From NCBI GenBank assembly GCA_001023535.1, contig CP011020.1, positions 1,333,001 through 1,397,000 of the forward strand: a DNA stretch of 64,000 bases. The letters run 5' to 3'. Source of the stretch: Pseudomonas chlororaphis. Its GTDB lineage: Bacteria; Pseudomonadota; Gammaproteobacteria; Pseudomonadales; Pseudomonadaceae. Below are positions 18,746 through 28,318 of the stretch, piece after piece. Position 1 is the stretch's first letter. Each line of letters starts with the position of its first letter. The translations under genes and the position numbers were made by a program. Below the pieces are notes generated by a model that saw only the letters and a list, made by a program, of their open reading frames with translations, made no database searches and was not told the origin of the DNA.

Positions 18746-21065
18746 ACGCAGGCTTCCAAGGCTGTTCCTGATCCTGCTGCTGGCGGTGCTGGCGCTTGCC
18801 GGTTGGCAATGGCGCCACGGCGCGCCGCTGTCGGCCAACCTGATGGAACTGGTGCCGGGCGTTTCGCCCGATGCCTTGGAGCTCGTCGCCGAGCAACGCA
18901 TGCAAGAACCGCTGAACCGCGAAGTGCTGGTGCTGGTCGGTCACGCTGACCGCCCGCACGCCATCGCCCTGGCGCAAGCGCTCGGCCAGCAGTGGCAGGC
19001 CAGCGGCCTGTTCGACAAGGTCCAGTGGACGTTACAGGCCGACCTGCCTGCGCTGCGCACACAGTTGCTGGACGGACGCCTGGCGATGCTGTCGACGGCG
19101 GACCGGCAGCAACTGATCGACCAACCCCAGGCGTTCATCCAGCAACGGGTGCAGGCGTTGTTCGACCCGTTCAGCGGCTTCAGCCTGGTGCCCAGCCAGG
19201 ACGATTGGCTGGGCCTGACCGGCCGTATCCAGAACAGCCAACCCCAGCGCGGCGCCATCCAACTGGACGTGGGCAGCGGCGCGCTGGTCGCCGATGCCGA
19301 CGGCAAAAGCTGGGTGATGCTGCGGGCCCGCACCCGCGGCAACGCCTTCGACATGAACCTGCCGTTGCAAGTGGCCGACCTGCTGCAACGCAGCCGCGAT
19401 CAGGCGACCCAGGCCCAGGGCCAACTGCTGGCGGCCAGCGGCCTGCTGTATGCCGCCGCCGGCCAGCAACAGGCCTCCCGGGAAATCACCTGGGTCGGTG
19501 GTGGCGCCACGGTGGGCATCCTGTTGCTGCTGTTGCTCGCCTTCGGACGCCTGCGGGTGTGGCTGGCGTTCGTGCCGGTGCTGGTCGGCATGCTGTTCGG
19601 CACCGTGGCGTGCGTGGCGCTGTTCGGCCGCATGCACGTCATGACCCTGGTGCTGGGTTCCAGCTTGATCGGCGTGGCGGTCGACTACCCGCTGCACTAC
19701 CTGTCCAAGAGCTGGAGCCTCAAGCCATGGCGCAGTTGGCCGGCCCTGCGCCTGACCCTGCCAGGGTTGAGCCTGAGCCTGATCACCACCTGCATCGGCT
19801 ACCTGGCCCTGGCCTGGACACCGTTCCCGGCCCTGACCCAGATCGCCCTGTTTTCCGCCGCCGGGCTGCTCGGTGCCTACTTGAGCGCGGTGTGCCTGCT
19901 GCCCGCGCTGCTCAAGGGCGCCGACCTGCGCCCCGCCCAATGGCCGCTGCGGCTGTGCGAGTGCCTGCTCCAGGCCCGCGAAGCCTTGCTGGCGCGGGTA
20001 GCCACGCCCATTCTGCTGGGGCTGCTGCTGGTCTTTTGTGCCGGCGGCCTCTGGCACCTGTCGACGAAAAACGACATTCGCCAGTGGATCGGTACGCCCC
20101 AGCACCTCACTGACGAGGCCCGCGAGGTGGCGCGCATCACCGGGTTCCAACCCACCAGCCAGTTCTTCCTGATTCGCGCCGACAACCAGGCCCAGTTGCT
20201 GGAGCGCCAGACCGCCCTCAACGAACGGCTGGACCAGCTCGTCGGCCTGGAAAAACTCCAGGGCTACCTGTCGCTCAACCAACTGGTCAGCCCGCCGGCC
20301 GAACAGCAGAGAGTCCGCGAGGCCCTGGCCCGGCTGCCGGCGTTCTGGCAACCGTTGCTGGACCTCGGCGTGCCGGTCGCGGCACTGCAGGCGGAGCTGG
20401 CGCAATTGCAGGCGCTGCCAGTGCAAGACATCGACGCCGCGCTGACCGGACCGTTGGCCGAGCCGTACCGCACCCTCTGGCTCGGCCCGACCGCCCAGGG
20501 CGTGGCGGCCATGATCAGCCTGCAAGGCTTGAACGACGCCGCGCTGTTGCGGGTACAGGCCGTGGACCTGCCCGGCGTGCAACTGGTGGATCGCCTGGAC
20601 GACCTGAATAGGGTCTTTGCCGCCACGCAGATCAGCGCCGCCGAGCTGAAACTGGCCTCCTGCGCGCTGATCGTGCTGGTACTGATCTGGCCCTTCGGCC
20701 TTGGCGCAGCCTTGCGCATCGTCGCCCTGCCGCTGTTGGCGGCGTTGTGCAGCCTGGCGAGCCTCGGCTGGCTGGGGCAGCCGCTGACCCTGTTCAGCCT
20801 GTTCGGCCTGTTGCTGGTGACGGCCATCGGCGTCGACTACGCGATCCTGATGCGCGAACAGATCGGTGGCGCCGCCGTGAGCCTGCTGGGCACCCTGCTG
20901 GCGGCGGTCACCACCTGGCTGTCGTTCGGGCTGCTGGCGCTGTCCAGCACCCCGGCGGTGAGCAACTTCGGCCTGGCGGTAAGCCTGGGGCTGGCCTTCA
21001 GCTTCATGCTCGCGCCATGGGCCGGGCACCGGGCCCACAATGCCGTCCTGGAGCCCGCGTCATGA
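18729..21065 (+). CDS. MMPL-family (RND-like) exporter of the APE cluster
   Basis: This 778-residue inner-membrane transporter has two MMPL halves. A first helix is followed by a large periplasmic loop (about 40-250), then five or six helices (about 255-400), a second loop (about 440-640) and a final helix bundle. MMPL proteins flip or export lipids using the proton gradient; in APE systems this one is the presumed exporter of the pigment lipid. It lies between the LolA-like carrier and a Kef-like membrane protein, with overlaps on both sides. Confidence 0.9.
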   Translation: MTLRSERRLPRLFLILLLAVLALAGWQWRHGAPLSANLMELVPGVSPDALELVAEQRMQEPLNREVLVLVGHADRPHAIALAQALGQQWQASGLFDKVQWTLQADLPALRTQLLDGRLAMLSTADRQQLIDQPQAFIQQRVQALFDPFSGFSLVPSQDDWLGLTGRIQNSQPQRGAIQLDVGSGALVADADGKSWVMLRARTRGNAFDMNLPLQVADLLQRSRDQATQAQGQLLAASGLLYAAAGQQQASREITWVGGGATVGILLLLLLAFGRLRVWLAFVPVLVGMLFGTVACVALFGRMHVMTLVLGSSLIGVAVDYPLHYLSKSWSLKPWRSWPALRLTLPGLSLSLITTCIGYLALAWTPFPALTQIALFSAAGLLGAYLSAVCLLPALLKGADLRPAQWPLRLCECLLQAREALLARVATPILLGLLLVFCAGGLWHLSTKNDIRQWIGTPQHLTDEAREVARITGFQPTSQFFLIRADNQAQLLERQTALNERLDQLVGLEKLQGYLSLNQLVSPPAEQQRVREALARLPAFWQPLLDLGVPVAALQAELAQLQALPVQDIDAALTGPLAEPYRTLWLGPTAQGVAAMISLQGLNDAALLRVQAVDLPGVQLVDRLDDLNRVFAATQISAAELKLASCALIVLVLIWPFGLGAALRIVALPLLAALCSLASLGWLGQPLTLFSLFGLLLVTAIGVDYAILMREQIGGAAVSLLGTLLAAVTTWLSFGLLALSSTPAVSNFGLAVSLGLAFSFMLAPWAGHRAHNAVLEPAS

Positions 21066-22219
21066 TGATCCTGCTGTTCTGGCTCATGGCCCTGGGTTTG
21101 TTTGCCGCCGCCACGCGCCTGGGCCGGCGGTTCGGGCTGATCCCGATCGTCAGCCAGTTGCTGCTGGCAAGCCTTGGCCTGCCGTTGCTGATGTATTTCT
21201 GGGTCGAGCCCGGCTGGCAACTCAGCGGCGCACAACTGGTGTCGCCGTTGTGGCTGAAGAACCTCTACAGCCTCGCGTTTGCCGTGTTGCTGGGGCACAT
21301 CCTCAGCGACGTGATCGACCTGCGCCTGGACCGTCAGAGCGTGAAGATCGCCCTGCCGAGCTTCGCCGTGCCGTTTGCCTGCGGCCTGGCGACGGCGCTC
21401 TGGCTATTGCCAGCACAACCCTGGATCAGCTCCCTGGCCGTGGGCCTGCTGTTCGCAATTACCGCGATCCCCGTGCTGTACCTGTACCTGCGCCACATCG
21501 ACTACCCGCCTGCCGCTACCCGGCGGCTGGTGCAAACGGCGATCCTCATCGACCTGGCCTGCTGGAGCCTGTTCGGCCTGGCCCAGGGTAGCCTGCACTT
21601 GGGCAGCCTGTTGCTGCCTCTGGCCGGTGCCTGCCTGCCGCTGGTGTTGCGCCTGCTGGGCTTGCGCCAGCCGTTGCTGCACAGCGGCCTGTTCTTCGCG
21701 CTGTTGGTGGTGGCTGAGCATTACCGGCTCAACGCGCTGATCGTCGGCATCGGCTACCTGCTGTGCATGGCCGCGCTCAAGGTGCCGCTGGTGCTGCCGC
21801 TCAACGCGGCCTGGATGCAGGGCTTGCAGACCTACCTGGCCATCCCGCTGATCCTTACGTTCGGCATCGTCCAGATCAACGTCCACAGCGTCCTCGACAG
21901 CCTCGGCGCCCTGCAACTGGCGGCGTTGCTGCTGTTGCCGATTGCCAGCAAACTGTTGGGCAACTGGCTGGGGCTGGGATGGGCCGGCGCGTCGTTCGCC
22001 GGTGCCAGTCGCTGGCGTGAAAGCGTCTTGCTGAATATCCGCGGCTTGAGTGAAATCGTGTTCCTCAACCTGCTCTTGCAACAACAGCTCATCAGCCCGG
22101 CGTTGTACTTCACGCTGATGCTGATGGGGCTGATCGCGACATTGCTGCCGGCCGTCGCCGGCTTCCACCGTCTACCCTTGATTGCCGCCCCGGCCAGGAG
22201 CCCCCGTGCCAACAGTTGA
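21062..22219 (+). CDS. Kef/CPA-like multi-pass membrane protein in the APE operon
   Basis: This 385-residue hydrophobic protein has about eleven or twelve helices and the repeated-helix look of CPA2/Kef cation-proton antiporters ('IPIVSQLLLASLGLPLL', 'LLFAITAIPVLYLYLR', 'SVLLNIRGLSEIVFLNLLL'). It has no cytosolic RCK domain and no clear Asp-Asp ion site, so transport of ions is not proven. ATG 21062 overlaps the MMPL stop (ATGA), and the next gene starts 14 bp before its own stop, so it belongs to the operon. Possible roles are proton balance for the exporter or moving a precursor. Confidence 0.75.
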   Translation: MMILLFWLMALGLFAAATRLGRRFGLIPIVSQLLLASLGLPLLMYFWVEPGWQLSGAQLVSPLWLKNLYSLAFAVLLGHILSDVIDLRLDRQSVKIALPSFAVPFACGLATALWLLPAQPWISSLAVGLLFAITAIPVLYLYLRHIDYPPAATRRLVQTAILIDLACWSLFGLAQGSLHLGSLLLPLAGACLPLVLRLLGLRQPLLHSGLFFALLVVAEHYRLNALIVGIGYLLCMAALKVPLVLPLNAAWMQGLQTYLAIPLILTFGIVQINVHSVLDSLGALQLAALLLLPIASKLLGNWLGLGWAGASFAGASRWRESVLLNIRGLSEIVFLNLLLQQQLISPALYFTLMLMGLIATLLPAVAGFHRLPLIAAPARSPRANS

Positions 22220-23453
22220 AATGGAACGTCGACAGGTCGTCATCATCGGCGCAGGCCCTTCCGGCGCCATCGCCAGCGCCTTGCTCAAGCGCAAGGGCCA
22301 CGACGTGCTGGTCATCGAGCGCCAGCATTTCCCACGCTTCTCCATTGGCGAGAGCCTGCTGTCCCACTGCCTGGATTTCGTCGAGGAAGCCGGCATGCTC
22401 GAGGCGGTCAATGCCGCCGGGTTCCAGCGCAAGAATGGCGCGGCATTCGCCTGGGGCGAGCGCTACAGCGCCTTCGATTTCGGTGACACGTTCAGCGCCG
22501 GCAAACCCACGACCTTCCAGGTGCAACGCGCCGACTTCGACAAGTTGCTGGCCGACCAGGCCGCGCTGCAAGGCGTGGAGATCCGCTATGGCCAAGCCAT
22601 CACCCAGGCCGATTTCAGCCTCGACCGGCCACAACTGGCGGTGCAGCGCGAAGACGGCAGCGAGTACCGGGTGCAGGCCGATTTCGTCCTCGATGCCAGT
22701 GGCTACGGTCGGGTCCTGCCACGTCTGCTGGACCTGGAAGCGCCGTCGAACTTCCCGGTGCGCCAAGCGGTGTTCACTCACATCGAGGATCGCATCGACG
22801 CGCCGACGTTCGACCGGGAAAAAATCCTGATCACCACCCACCCCACCCAGCGCGACGTGTGGTTCTGGACCATTCCGTTCAGCGACGGACGCTGCTCGGT
22901 GGGCGTGGTGGCGGCCGCGGAGCATTTCGCCGGCCGCACCGACGACCTCGATGCCTGCCTGCGCGGTTTCATCGACGAAACCCCGAGCCTGGCCGGCGTG
23001 TTGCGCAACGCGGTGTGGGACACCCCGGCGCGGACCATCGGCGGTTACTCGGCCAATGTCAAAGCCCTGCATGGCCCGGGCTTCGCCCTGCTGGGCAACG
23101 CGGCGGAGTTCCTCGACCCGGTGTTTTCCTCAGGGGTGACCATCGCCATGCGTTCGGCGAGCATGGCCGCCGACGTGCTGCATCGCCAGTTGCAAGGCGA
23201 AACCGTGGACTGGCAAGGCGAATTCGCCGAGCCCCTCAAGCGCGGCGTCGACACCTTCCGCTGCTATGTCGAGGGCTGGTACGCCGGCACCTTCCAGGAC
23301 GTGATTTTCTACACCGAAGGCTCGGCCGACATTCGCCGCATGATCAGCTCGATCCTGGCCGGCTACGCCTGGGATGAGCGCAACCCGTTCGTCAGCGAGC
23401 CCAAGCGCCGCCTGCGCATGCTCTCGGACATCTGCGCGAGCCCGACACCATGA
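22206..23453 (+). CDS. FAD-dependent oxidoreductase (halogenase/geranylgeranyl-reductase-like)
   Basis: This 415-residue flavoprotein has an N-terminal dinucleotide site 'VVIIGAGPSGAIAS' (GxGxxG at 15-20), 'FSIGESLL' and 'GFALLGNAAEFLDPVFSSGV', as in flavin-dependent halogenases and related monooxygenases. The lysine-containing PGWxWxIP signature of tryptophan halogenases is replaced by 'DVWFWTIPF', so hydroxylation, reduction or dehydrogenation is as likely as halogenation. The start chosen is GTG 22206 because AGGAG lies five bases upstream; an ATG at 22221 lacks one. It overlaps both neighbours. Confidence 0.85.
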   Translation: MPTVEMERRQVVIIGAGPSGAIASALLKRKGHDVLVIERQHFPRFSIGESLLSHCLDFVEEAGMLEAVNAAGFQRKNGAAFAWGERYSAFDFGDTFSAGKPTTFQVQRADFDKLLADQAALQGVEIRYGQAITQADFSLDRPQLAVQREDGSEYRVQADFVLDASGYGRVLPRLLDLEAPSNFPVRQAVFTHIEDRIDAPTFDREKILITTHPTQRDVWFWTIPFSDGRCSVGVVAAAEHFAGRTDDLDACLRGFIDETPSLAGVLRNAVWDTPARTIGGYSANVKALHGPGFALLGNAAEFLDPVFSSGVTIAMRSASMAADVLHRQLQGETVDWQGEFAEPLKRGVDTFRCYVEGWYAGTFQDVIFYTEGSADIRRMISSILAGYAWDERNPFVSEPKRRLRMLSDICASPTP

Positions 23454-24178
23454 ACTACCTGAGCGACAACTACGTAGAAGAGACCCGCTTCGGGTTCTGG
23501 TTCCTGCGCAGCCACACCTGGCAACACCACGTGCTGCGGGTGGCGATCAATGACCTGCGCGGCCTGTTCAACAGTCCGCTGCCAACCGCCCCGGTGCTGT
23601 TGGACGCCGGCTGCGGCCAGGGCAAGTCGTTCCAGTACCTGCGCCAGGCGTTCGCACCGCAGCGCCTGATCGGCGTCGACGCCGACCCCCACAGCCTAGC
23701 ACTGAGTGCCGAGGAAGCCGCGCGCCAGGGCATGGCCGTGGAGCTGATCGGCAGCGACTGCGCGCAACTGGCGGTGCCGGATGCCAGCGTCGACCTGCTG
23801 TTCTGCCACCAGACCTTCCACCACCTGGTGGAACAGGAAAAGGCCCTCGCCGAGTTCCATCGGGTGCTCAAGCCCGGCGGCTACCTGATGTTCGCCGAAT
23901 CCACCGAAGCCTACATCGACACCTGGGTGATCCGCTGGTTGTTCCGGCACCCCATGCACGTGCAGAAAAGCGCCGCGCAATACCTGGACATGATCCGCCA
24001 CCAGGGTTTCCAGTTCGAGCCAGCCAACGTCTCCTACCCGTACCTGTGGTGGAGTCGCGCCAAGGACTTCGGCCTGCTGGAGCGCTTTGGCCTGCGCCGC
24101 CCCAAGCCGTTCGGCGAACGTGAGGAAACCCTAGTCAACGTGGTAGCCCGCAAGCCGCTCGAAGGGGCCGGCGAATGA
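23450..24178 (+). CDS. Class I SAM-dependent methyltransferase
   Basis: This 242-residue enzyme has motif I 'LLDAGCGQGKSF' (about 46-57) and 'VLKPGGYLMFAEST' later on. The aryl head of many APEs is C- or O-methylated, so it probably modifies the ring. ATGA overlaps link it to the flavoprotein upstream and the lipoprotein downstream. Confidence 0.87.
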   Translation: MNYLSDNYVEETRFGFWFLRSHTWQHHVLRVAINDLRGLFNSPLPTAPVLLDAGCGQGKSFQYLRQAFAPQRLIGVDADPHSLALSAEEAARQGMAVELIGSDCAQLAVPDASVDLLFCHQTFHHLVEQEKALAEFHRVLKPGGYLMFAESTEAYIDTWVIRWLFRHPMHVQKSAAQYLDMIRHQGFQFEPANVSYPYLWWSRAKDFGLLERFGLRRPKPFGEREETLVNVVARKPLEGAGE

Positions 24179-24672
24179 TCCGCACCGCCTTTCGCAACGC
24201 CCTGCTGGTCGGCTGCCTGCTGTTGCTCGGCGCCTGCGCCAGCCGTGTGCCGCTGCCCGAGCAGACGCCAACCCTGGCCCTCCCGATGCAATTGCACATC
24301 GAACGGCAACTGGCCGGGCAACGCCTGGACTGGTTGCTGGTGATCCAGCGCGAAAGCACCGGCATTCGATGGTCGATGATGGACCCGCTGGGCATTCCGG
24401 TGGCCCGTCAGCGCCTGGTCGATGGCGCGTGGCAAGCCGACGGCCTGCTGCCGCCCAACGCCGAGGCCCGCGAGCTGTTCGCCGCCCTGTTGTTCGCCCT
24501 GACGCCTGCCGCCGAGTTGGCCGGCAACTACCCGAGCGCCCGGCAGCAGGGAGCGCAACGCAGCCTCGACCCTCGCTGGCAGGTGCGCTACCAGCAGCCG
24601 CAGGCTTTTGACCTGAGCCTGCCCCAAGGCCTGCACTACCGCATCACACCGTTGACCGAGAACGCGCCATGA
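24175..24672 (+). CDS. DUF3261-type lipoprotein of the APE cluster
   Basis: This 165-residue protein has a lipoprotein signal: a basic start, hydrophobic 'ALLVGCLLLL' and lipobox 'LGAC', with acylation expected at Cys19. The residue after the Cys is Ala, so Lol sorting to the outer membrane is likely. The family is of unknown function but is regularly found in APE clusters. It may receive the pigment lipid from the LolA-like carrier, as LolB does in lipoprotein sorting; that is an inference from context. Confidence 0.8.
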   Translation: MIRTAFRNALLVGCLLLLGACASRVPLPEQTPTLALPMQLHIERQLAGQRLDWLLVIQRESTGIRWSMMDPLGIPVARQRLVDGAWQADGLLPPNAEARELFAALLFALTPAAELAGNYPSARQQGAQRSLDPRWQVRYQQPQAFDLSLPQGLHYRITPLTENAP

Positions 24673-25865
24673 CCGCCTATTTGAATGCCCTGGGCGTGAT
24701 CTGCGCCCTGGGCCGCGACAAGCGCACCGTGGCGCGCAACCTGTTTGCCGGCGACTGCTCGGGCGTGCGCGTCGAAGCCGGCTGGGTCGCTGAACGGGCA
24801 TTGCCGGTCGCCGCGGTGACGGGCGAGCTCGCGGCCATCCCCCCGGCACTGGCCGCGCAAAACAGCCGCAACAATCAGCTGCTGCTGGAAGCTGGCTTGC
24901 AGATCCGCCCTGACATCGACCGGGCCATCGAGGCCTACGGTCGCGCGCGCATCGGCATTGTGCTGGGCACCAGCACCTCGGGCATCGACGAAGCCAGCCA
25001 GGGCATCGCCCATTACCTGCGCGAGCAGCGCTTTCCAGAGGGCTACGACTACCAGCAACAGGAACTCAGCGCGCCGGCCAATTTCCTGTCCGACTGGCTC
25101 GACCTGGGCGGTCCGTCCTACGTGATTTCCACCGCTTGCACCTCCAGCGCTCGCGCCTTGATGAGCGCGCGCCGCCTGCTGGACCTGGGCCTGTGCGATG
25201 CGGTGATCTGCGGCGGGGTCGACAGCTTGTGCAAGCTGACCCTCAACGGCTTTTCGGCGCTCGAAGCGGTGTCGAGCGAGCGCTGCAATCCGTTTTCGGT
25301 GAACCGCAGCGGCATCAACATTGGCGAAGCGGCAGTGCTGTTCCTGATGAGCAGGACGCCCGGCGCTGGCCCCTCGATTGCCCTGCTGGGCGATGGCGCC
25401 AGTTCCGATGCCCACCATATTTCCGCCCCGGAGCCCAGCGGCCGCGGTGCCCGCCAGGCCATGGAAAAAGCCCTGCGCAGCGCCGGCCTCGACGCCGGCC
25501 AGATCGACTATCTGAACCTGCACGGCACCGCCACCCAACACAACGACGCCATGGAGAGCCAGGCCGTGGCCGGGCTGTTTCCGGCAGGCGTGCCCTGCTC
25601 GTCCACCAAGCCCCTGACCGGCCACACCCTCGGCGCCGCCGGGGCCCTGGAAGCGGCGTTCTGCTGGCTGGCCCTGAGCGCCGACAACACCGCCCAGGCC
25701 CTGCCACCGCACGTCTGGGACGGCCAGGCCGATCCCGAGCTGCCGGCGCTGGACCTGACCCAGGCCGACAGCCGCCTCAACCCGACTTTCCCGCGCCGCC
25801 TGATGAGCAACTCATTCGCCTTCGGTGGCAACAACGTCAGCCTGATTATCGGAGACGCCCCATGA
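24669..25865 (+). CDS. apeO: APE beta-ketoacyl-ACP synthase ApeO
   Basis: This 398-residue ketosynthase has a full active site: Cys157 in 'STACTSS', His285 in 'HGTATQ' and His319 in 'TGHTLGAAG'. It is one of two complete ketosynthases here and by order matches ApeO, which pairs with the short chain-length factor and extends the aryl polyene with malonyl-ACP. Starts and stops overlap by 4 bp with its neighbours. Confidence 0.88.
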   Translation: MTAYLNALGVICALGRDKRTVARNLFAGDCSGVRVEAGWVAERALPVAAVTGELAAIPPALAAQNSRNNQLLLEAGLQIRPDIDRAIEAYGRARIGIVLGTSTSGIDEASQGIAHYLREQRFPEGYDYQQQELSAPANFLSDWLDLGGPSYVISTACTSSARALMSARRLLDLGLCDAVICGGVDSLCKLTLNGFSALEAVSSERCNPFSVNRSGINIGEAAVLFLMSRTPGAGPSIALLGDGASSDAHHISAPEPSGRGARQAMEKALRSAGLDAGQIDYLNLHGTATQHNDAMESQAVAGLFPAGVPCSSTKPLTGHTLGAAGALEAAFCWLALSADNTAQALPPHVWDGQADPELPALDLTQADSRLNPTFPRRLMSNSFAFGGNNVSLIIGDAP

Positions 25866-26329
25866 TTGACTGGCCGCTCGCCGAACTGCTGCCCCACGCC
25901 GGCGACATGATCCTGATCGACCGGGTCGTCGCCTTCGATGACGAGCAGATCCATACCCGTACCCTGGTCAAGCCTGGCGGCCTGTTCAGTCGCGACGACG
26001 GCGCCTTGCCGGCCTGGGTCGGCATCGAACTGATGGCCCAGAGCGTGGCCGCGTTTGCCGGCTGCCATGCGCGCCAGCGCGGCGATGCCGTGGCGCTGGG
26101 CTTCCTGCTCGGCACCCGCAAGTTCGAGTGCAACGTCGAGCACTTTCCAGTCGGCACCGAGTTGGCCATCCACGGTGTGCGCTCGCTGGAAGACGACAAC
26201 GGCATGGGCGTGTTCGAATGCCATATCCATGCGCCCGGCATCCATGCCACCGCCCGCTTGAACGTGTTCCGCCCACCCCAGGCCGCCCATTACCTCAACG
26301 AACCGTCCGCAACAGGAAACCTGCCATGA
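25862..26329 (+). CDS. apeP: Hotdog 3-hydroxyacyl-ACP dehydratase ApeP
   Basis: This 155-residue FabZ/ApeP-like dehydratase has 'LLPHAGDMILIDRV' near the N-terminus, where the His is the probable catalytic base, and 'PAWVGIELMAQSVAAF' for the central helix. It is thought to work with the ApeI-like domain fused to the ligase at 12.7-14.4 kb to form the conjugated double bonds. ATG 25862 overlaps the ketosynthase stop. A longer frame upstream is a shadow. Confidence 0.87.
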   Translation: MIDWPLAELLPHAGDMILIDRVVAFDDEQIHTRTLVKPGGLFSRDDGALPAWVGIELMAQSVAAFAGCHARQRGDAVALGFLLGTRKFECNVEHFPVGTELAIHGVRSLEDDNGMGVFECHIHAPGIHATARLNVFRPPQAAHYLNEPSATGNLP

Positions 26330-27054
26330 CTGAATCCGTACTGGTCACCGGCTCCAGCCGTGGCATCGGCCGCGCCATCGCCCTGCGCCTGGCCCAGGCC
26401 GGGCACGACATCGTGCTGCATTGCCGCAGCGGCCGCGCCGAGGCCGAAGCCGTCCAGGCCGACATCCAGGCACTGGGCCGCCAGGCGCGGGTGCTGCAAT
26501 TCGACGTCAGCGACCGCGCCGCCTGCAAGGCCATCCTGGAGGCCGATGTCGAGGCCCACGGCGCCTACTACGGCGTGGTGCTCAACGCCGGGCTGACCCG
26601 CGACGGCGCCTTCCCGGCCCTGAGCGAAGACGACTGGGACACGGTGATGCGCACCAACCTCGACGGTTTCTACAATGTGCTGCACCCGGTGATGATGCCG
26701 ATGATCCGTCGGCGCGCTGCCGGGCGGATCGTGTGCATGACCTCGGTATCGGGGCTGATCGGCAATCGCGGCCAGGTCAACTACAGCGCCTCCAAGGCCG
26801 GCTTGATCGGCGCGGCCAAGGCGTTGGCAATCGAACTGGCCAAGCGCAAGATCACCGTCAATTGCGTCGCGCCCGGGCTGATCGACACGGCCATGCTCGA
26901 TGAAAACGTACCCGTGGAAGAACTGATGAAGATGATCCCCGCCCAGCGCATGGGCACCCCGGAAGAAGTGGCTGGCGCGGTGAATTTCCTGATGTCCGCC
27001 GAAGCCGGCTACATCACCCGGCAGGTCCTGGCCGTCAACGGAGGCTTGTGCTGA
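26326..27054 (+). CDS. apeQ: 3-ketoacyl-ACP reductase ApeQ (FabG-like)
   Basis: This 242-residue short-chain dehydrogenase has the NADPH site 'TGSSRGIGRA' and catalytic Tyr153 and Lys157 in 'YSASK', with the Ser in 'TSVSG'. It reduces the beta-keto group after each elongation, before dehydration. Its start overlaps the dehydratase gene by 4 bp, and its TGA shares one base with the ATG of the next gene. Confidence 0.9.
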   Translation: MTESVLVTGSSRGIGRAIALRLAQAGHDIVLHCRSGRAEAEAVQADIQALGRQARVLQFDVSDRAACKAILEADVEAHGAYYGVVLNAGLTRDGAFPALSEDDWDTVMRTNLDGFYNVLHPVMMPMIRRRAAGRIVCMTSVSGLIGNRGQVNYSASKAGLIGAAKALAIELAKRKITVNCVAPGLIDTAMLDENVPVEELMKMIPAQRMGTPEEVAGAVNFLMSAEAGYITRQVLAVNGGLC

Positions 27055-28280
27055 TGAAGCGCGTCGTTGTCACCGGCATGGCCGGCATCACCTCCGTGGG
27101 CAGCGATTGGGAAACCATCGCCGCCAACTTCGCCGCCAACCGCAGCGGCATCCGGCACATGGAAGAGTGGGACCGCTTCACCGAACTGAACACCCGCCTG
27201 GCCGGGCCGATCGACGACTTCCAGGTCCCGGCCCACTGGACGCGCAAGCAACTGCGCAGCATGGGCCGGGTTTCACGCCTGGCGGTGGCCGCGGCGGAAC
27301 AGGCCCTGGCCGATGCGGGCCTGTTGGGCGACGAGTCGATCAAGGACGGGCGCATGGGCGTGTCCTGCGGCTCGTCCACCGGCAGCACCGACGAGATCAA
27401 GGCGTTTGGCAACATGCTGCTCAACAGCGTGGCCGAAGGCCTGAATGCCAACTCCTACGTGCGGATGATGCCCCACACCACGGCGGCCAACATCAGCATT
27501 TTCTTCGGCCTGACCGGGCGCCTGATCCCCACGTCCAGTGCCTGCACCAGTGGCAGCCATGGCATCGGCTATGCCTATGAGGCGATCAAGTTCGGACGCC
27601 TGCCACTGATGCTCGCCGGCGGCGCCGAAGAACTGTGCCCGACCGAAGCGATGGTCTTCGACGCGCTCTACGCCACCAGCCTGAAAAACGACGCGCCGCA
27701 AACCAGCCCGCGCCCCTACGACAAGGGCCGCGATGGTTTGGTGATCGGCGAAGGCGCCGGCATGCTGGTGCTCGAAGAACTGGAGCACGCCTTGGCCCGG
27801 GGCGCGCGGATCCACGCCGAGATCGTCGGCTTCGGCAGCAACGCCGACGGCCAGCACGCCACCCGTCCCGAACTGAGCACCATGCGCCGGGCCATGGAAC
27901 TGGCCCTGGAAGACGCGGGCCTGGCGCCTGCTGCCATCGGCTACGTCAACGGTCACGGCACCGCGACCGAACAGGGCGACATCGCCGAAACCCTGGCCAC
28001 CAGCAGCCTGTTTGGCGAACGCATGCCCATCAGCTCGCAGAAAAGCTTCCTCGGCCACACCCTGGGCGCCTGCGGCGCGCTGGAATCGTGGTTCAGCATC
28101 GAAATGCTCAACCGCGACCTCTACGTACACACCTTCAACCTCGACGAGGTTGATCCCGAATGCGGCAAGCTTGATTATCTGCGCGACGCGTTCCGGCCGA
28201 TGAGCCATGAATACGTGATGAACAACAACTTCGCCTTTGGCGGGGTCAATACTTCGCTGATTTTCCGCCGCTGGCGCTGA
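27054..28280 (+). CDS. apeR: APE beta-ketoacyl-ACP synthase ApeR (FabB/F-like)
   Basis: This 408-residue ketosynthase has Cys164 in 'SSACTSG', His301 in 'GHGTATE' and His335 in 'LGHTLGACG'. It is closer in look to FabF/FabB than ApeO is and may carry out the first condensation on the aryl starter or supply acyl chains. It starts at ATG 27054, using a TGATG junction; an ATG six bases earlier is also in frame. Confidence 0.88.
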   Translation: MKRVVVTGMAGITSVGSDWETIAANFAANRSGIRHMEEWDRFTELNTRLAGPIDDFQVPAHWTRKQLRSMGRVSRLAVAAAEQALADAGLLGDESIKDGRMGVSCGSSTGSTDEIKAFGNMLLNSVAEGLNANSYVRMMPHTTAANISIFFGLTGRLIPTSSACTSGSHGIGYAYEAIKFGRLPLMLAGGAEELCPTEAMVFDALYATSLKNDAPQTSPRPYDKGRDGLVIGEGAGMLVLEELEHALARGARIHAEIVGFGSNADGQHATRPELSTMRRAMELALEDAGLAPAAIGYVNGHGTATEQGDIAETLATSSLFGERMPISSQKSFLGHTLGACGALESWFSIEMLNRDLYVHTFNLDEVDPECGKLDYLRDAFRPMSHEYVMNNNFAFGGVNTSLIFRRWR

Positions 28281-28318
28281 ATCGGATTCAACTTCCCGTT
28301 ACCCCCGTCAAGGAGACC

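Noticed and set aside
22206..23453. Flavin-dependent tryptophan halogenase
   Set aside because: The halogenase WxWxIP-type motif and catalytic Lys are not clear, and the context is polyene tailoring, so only a general oxidoreductase call is supported.
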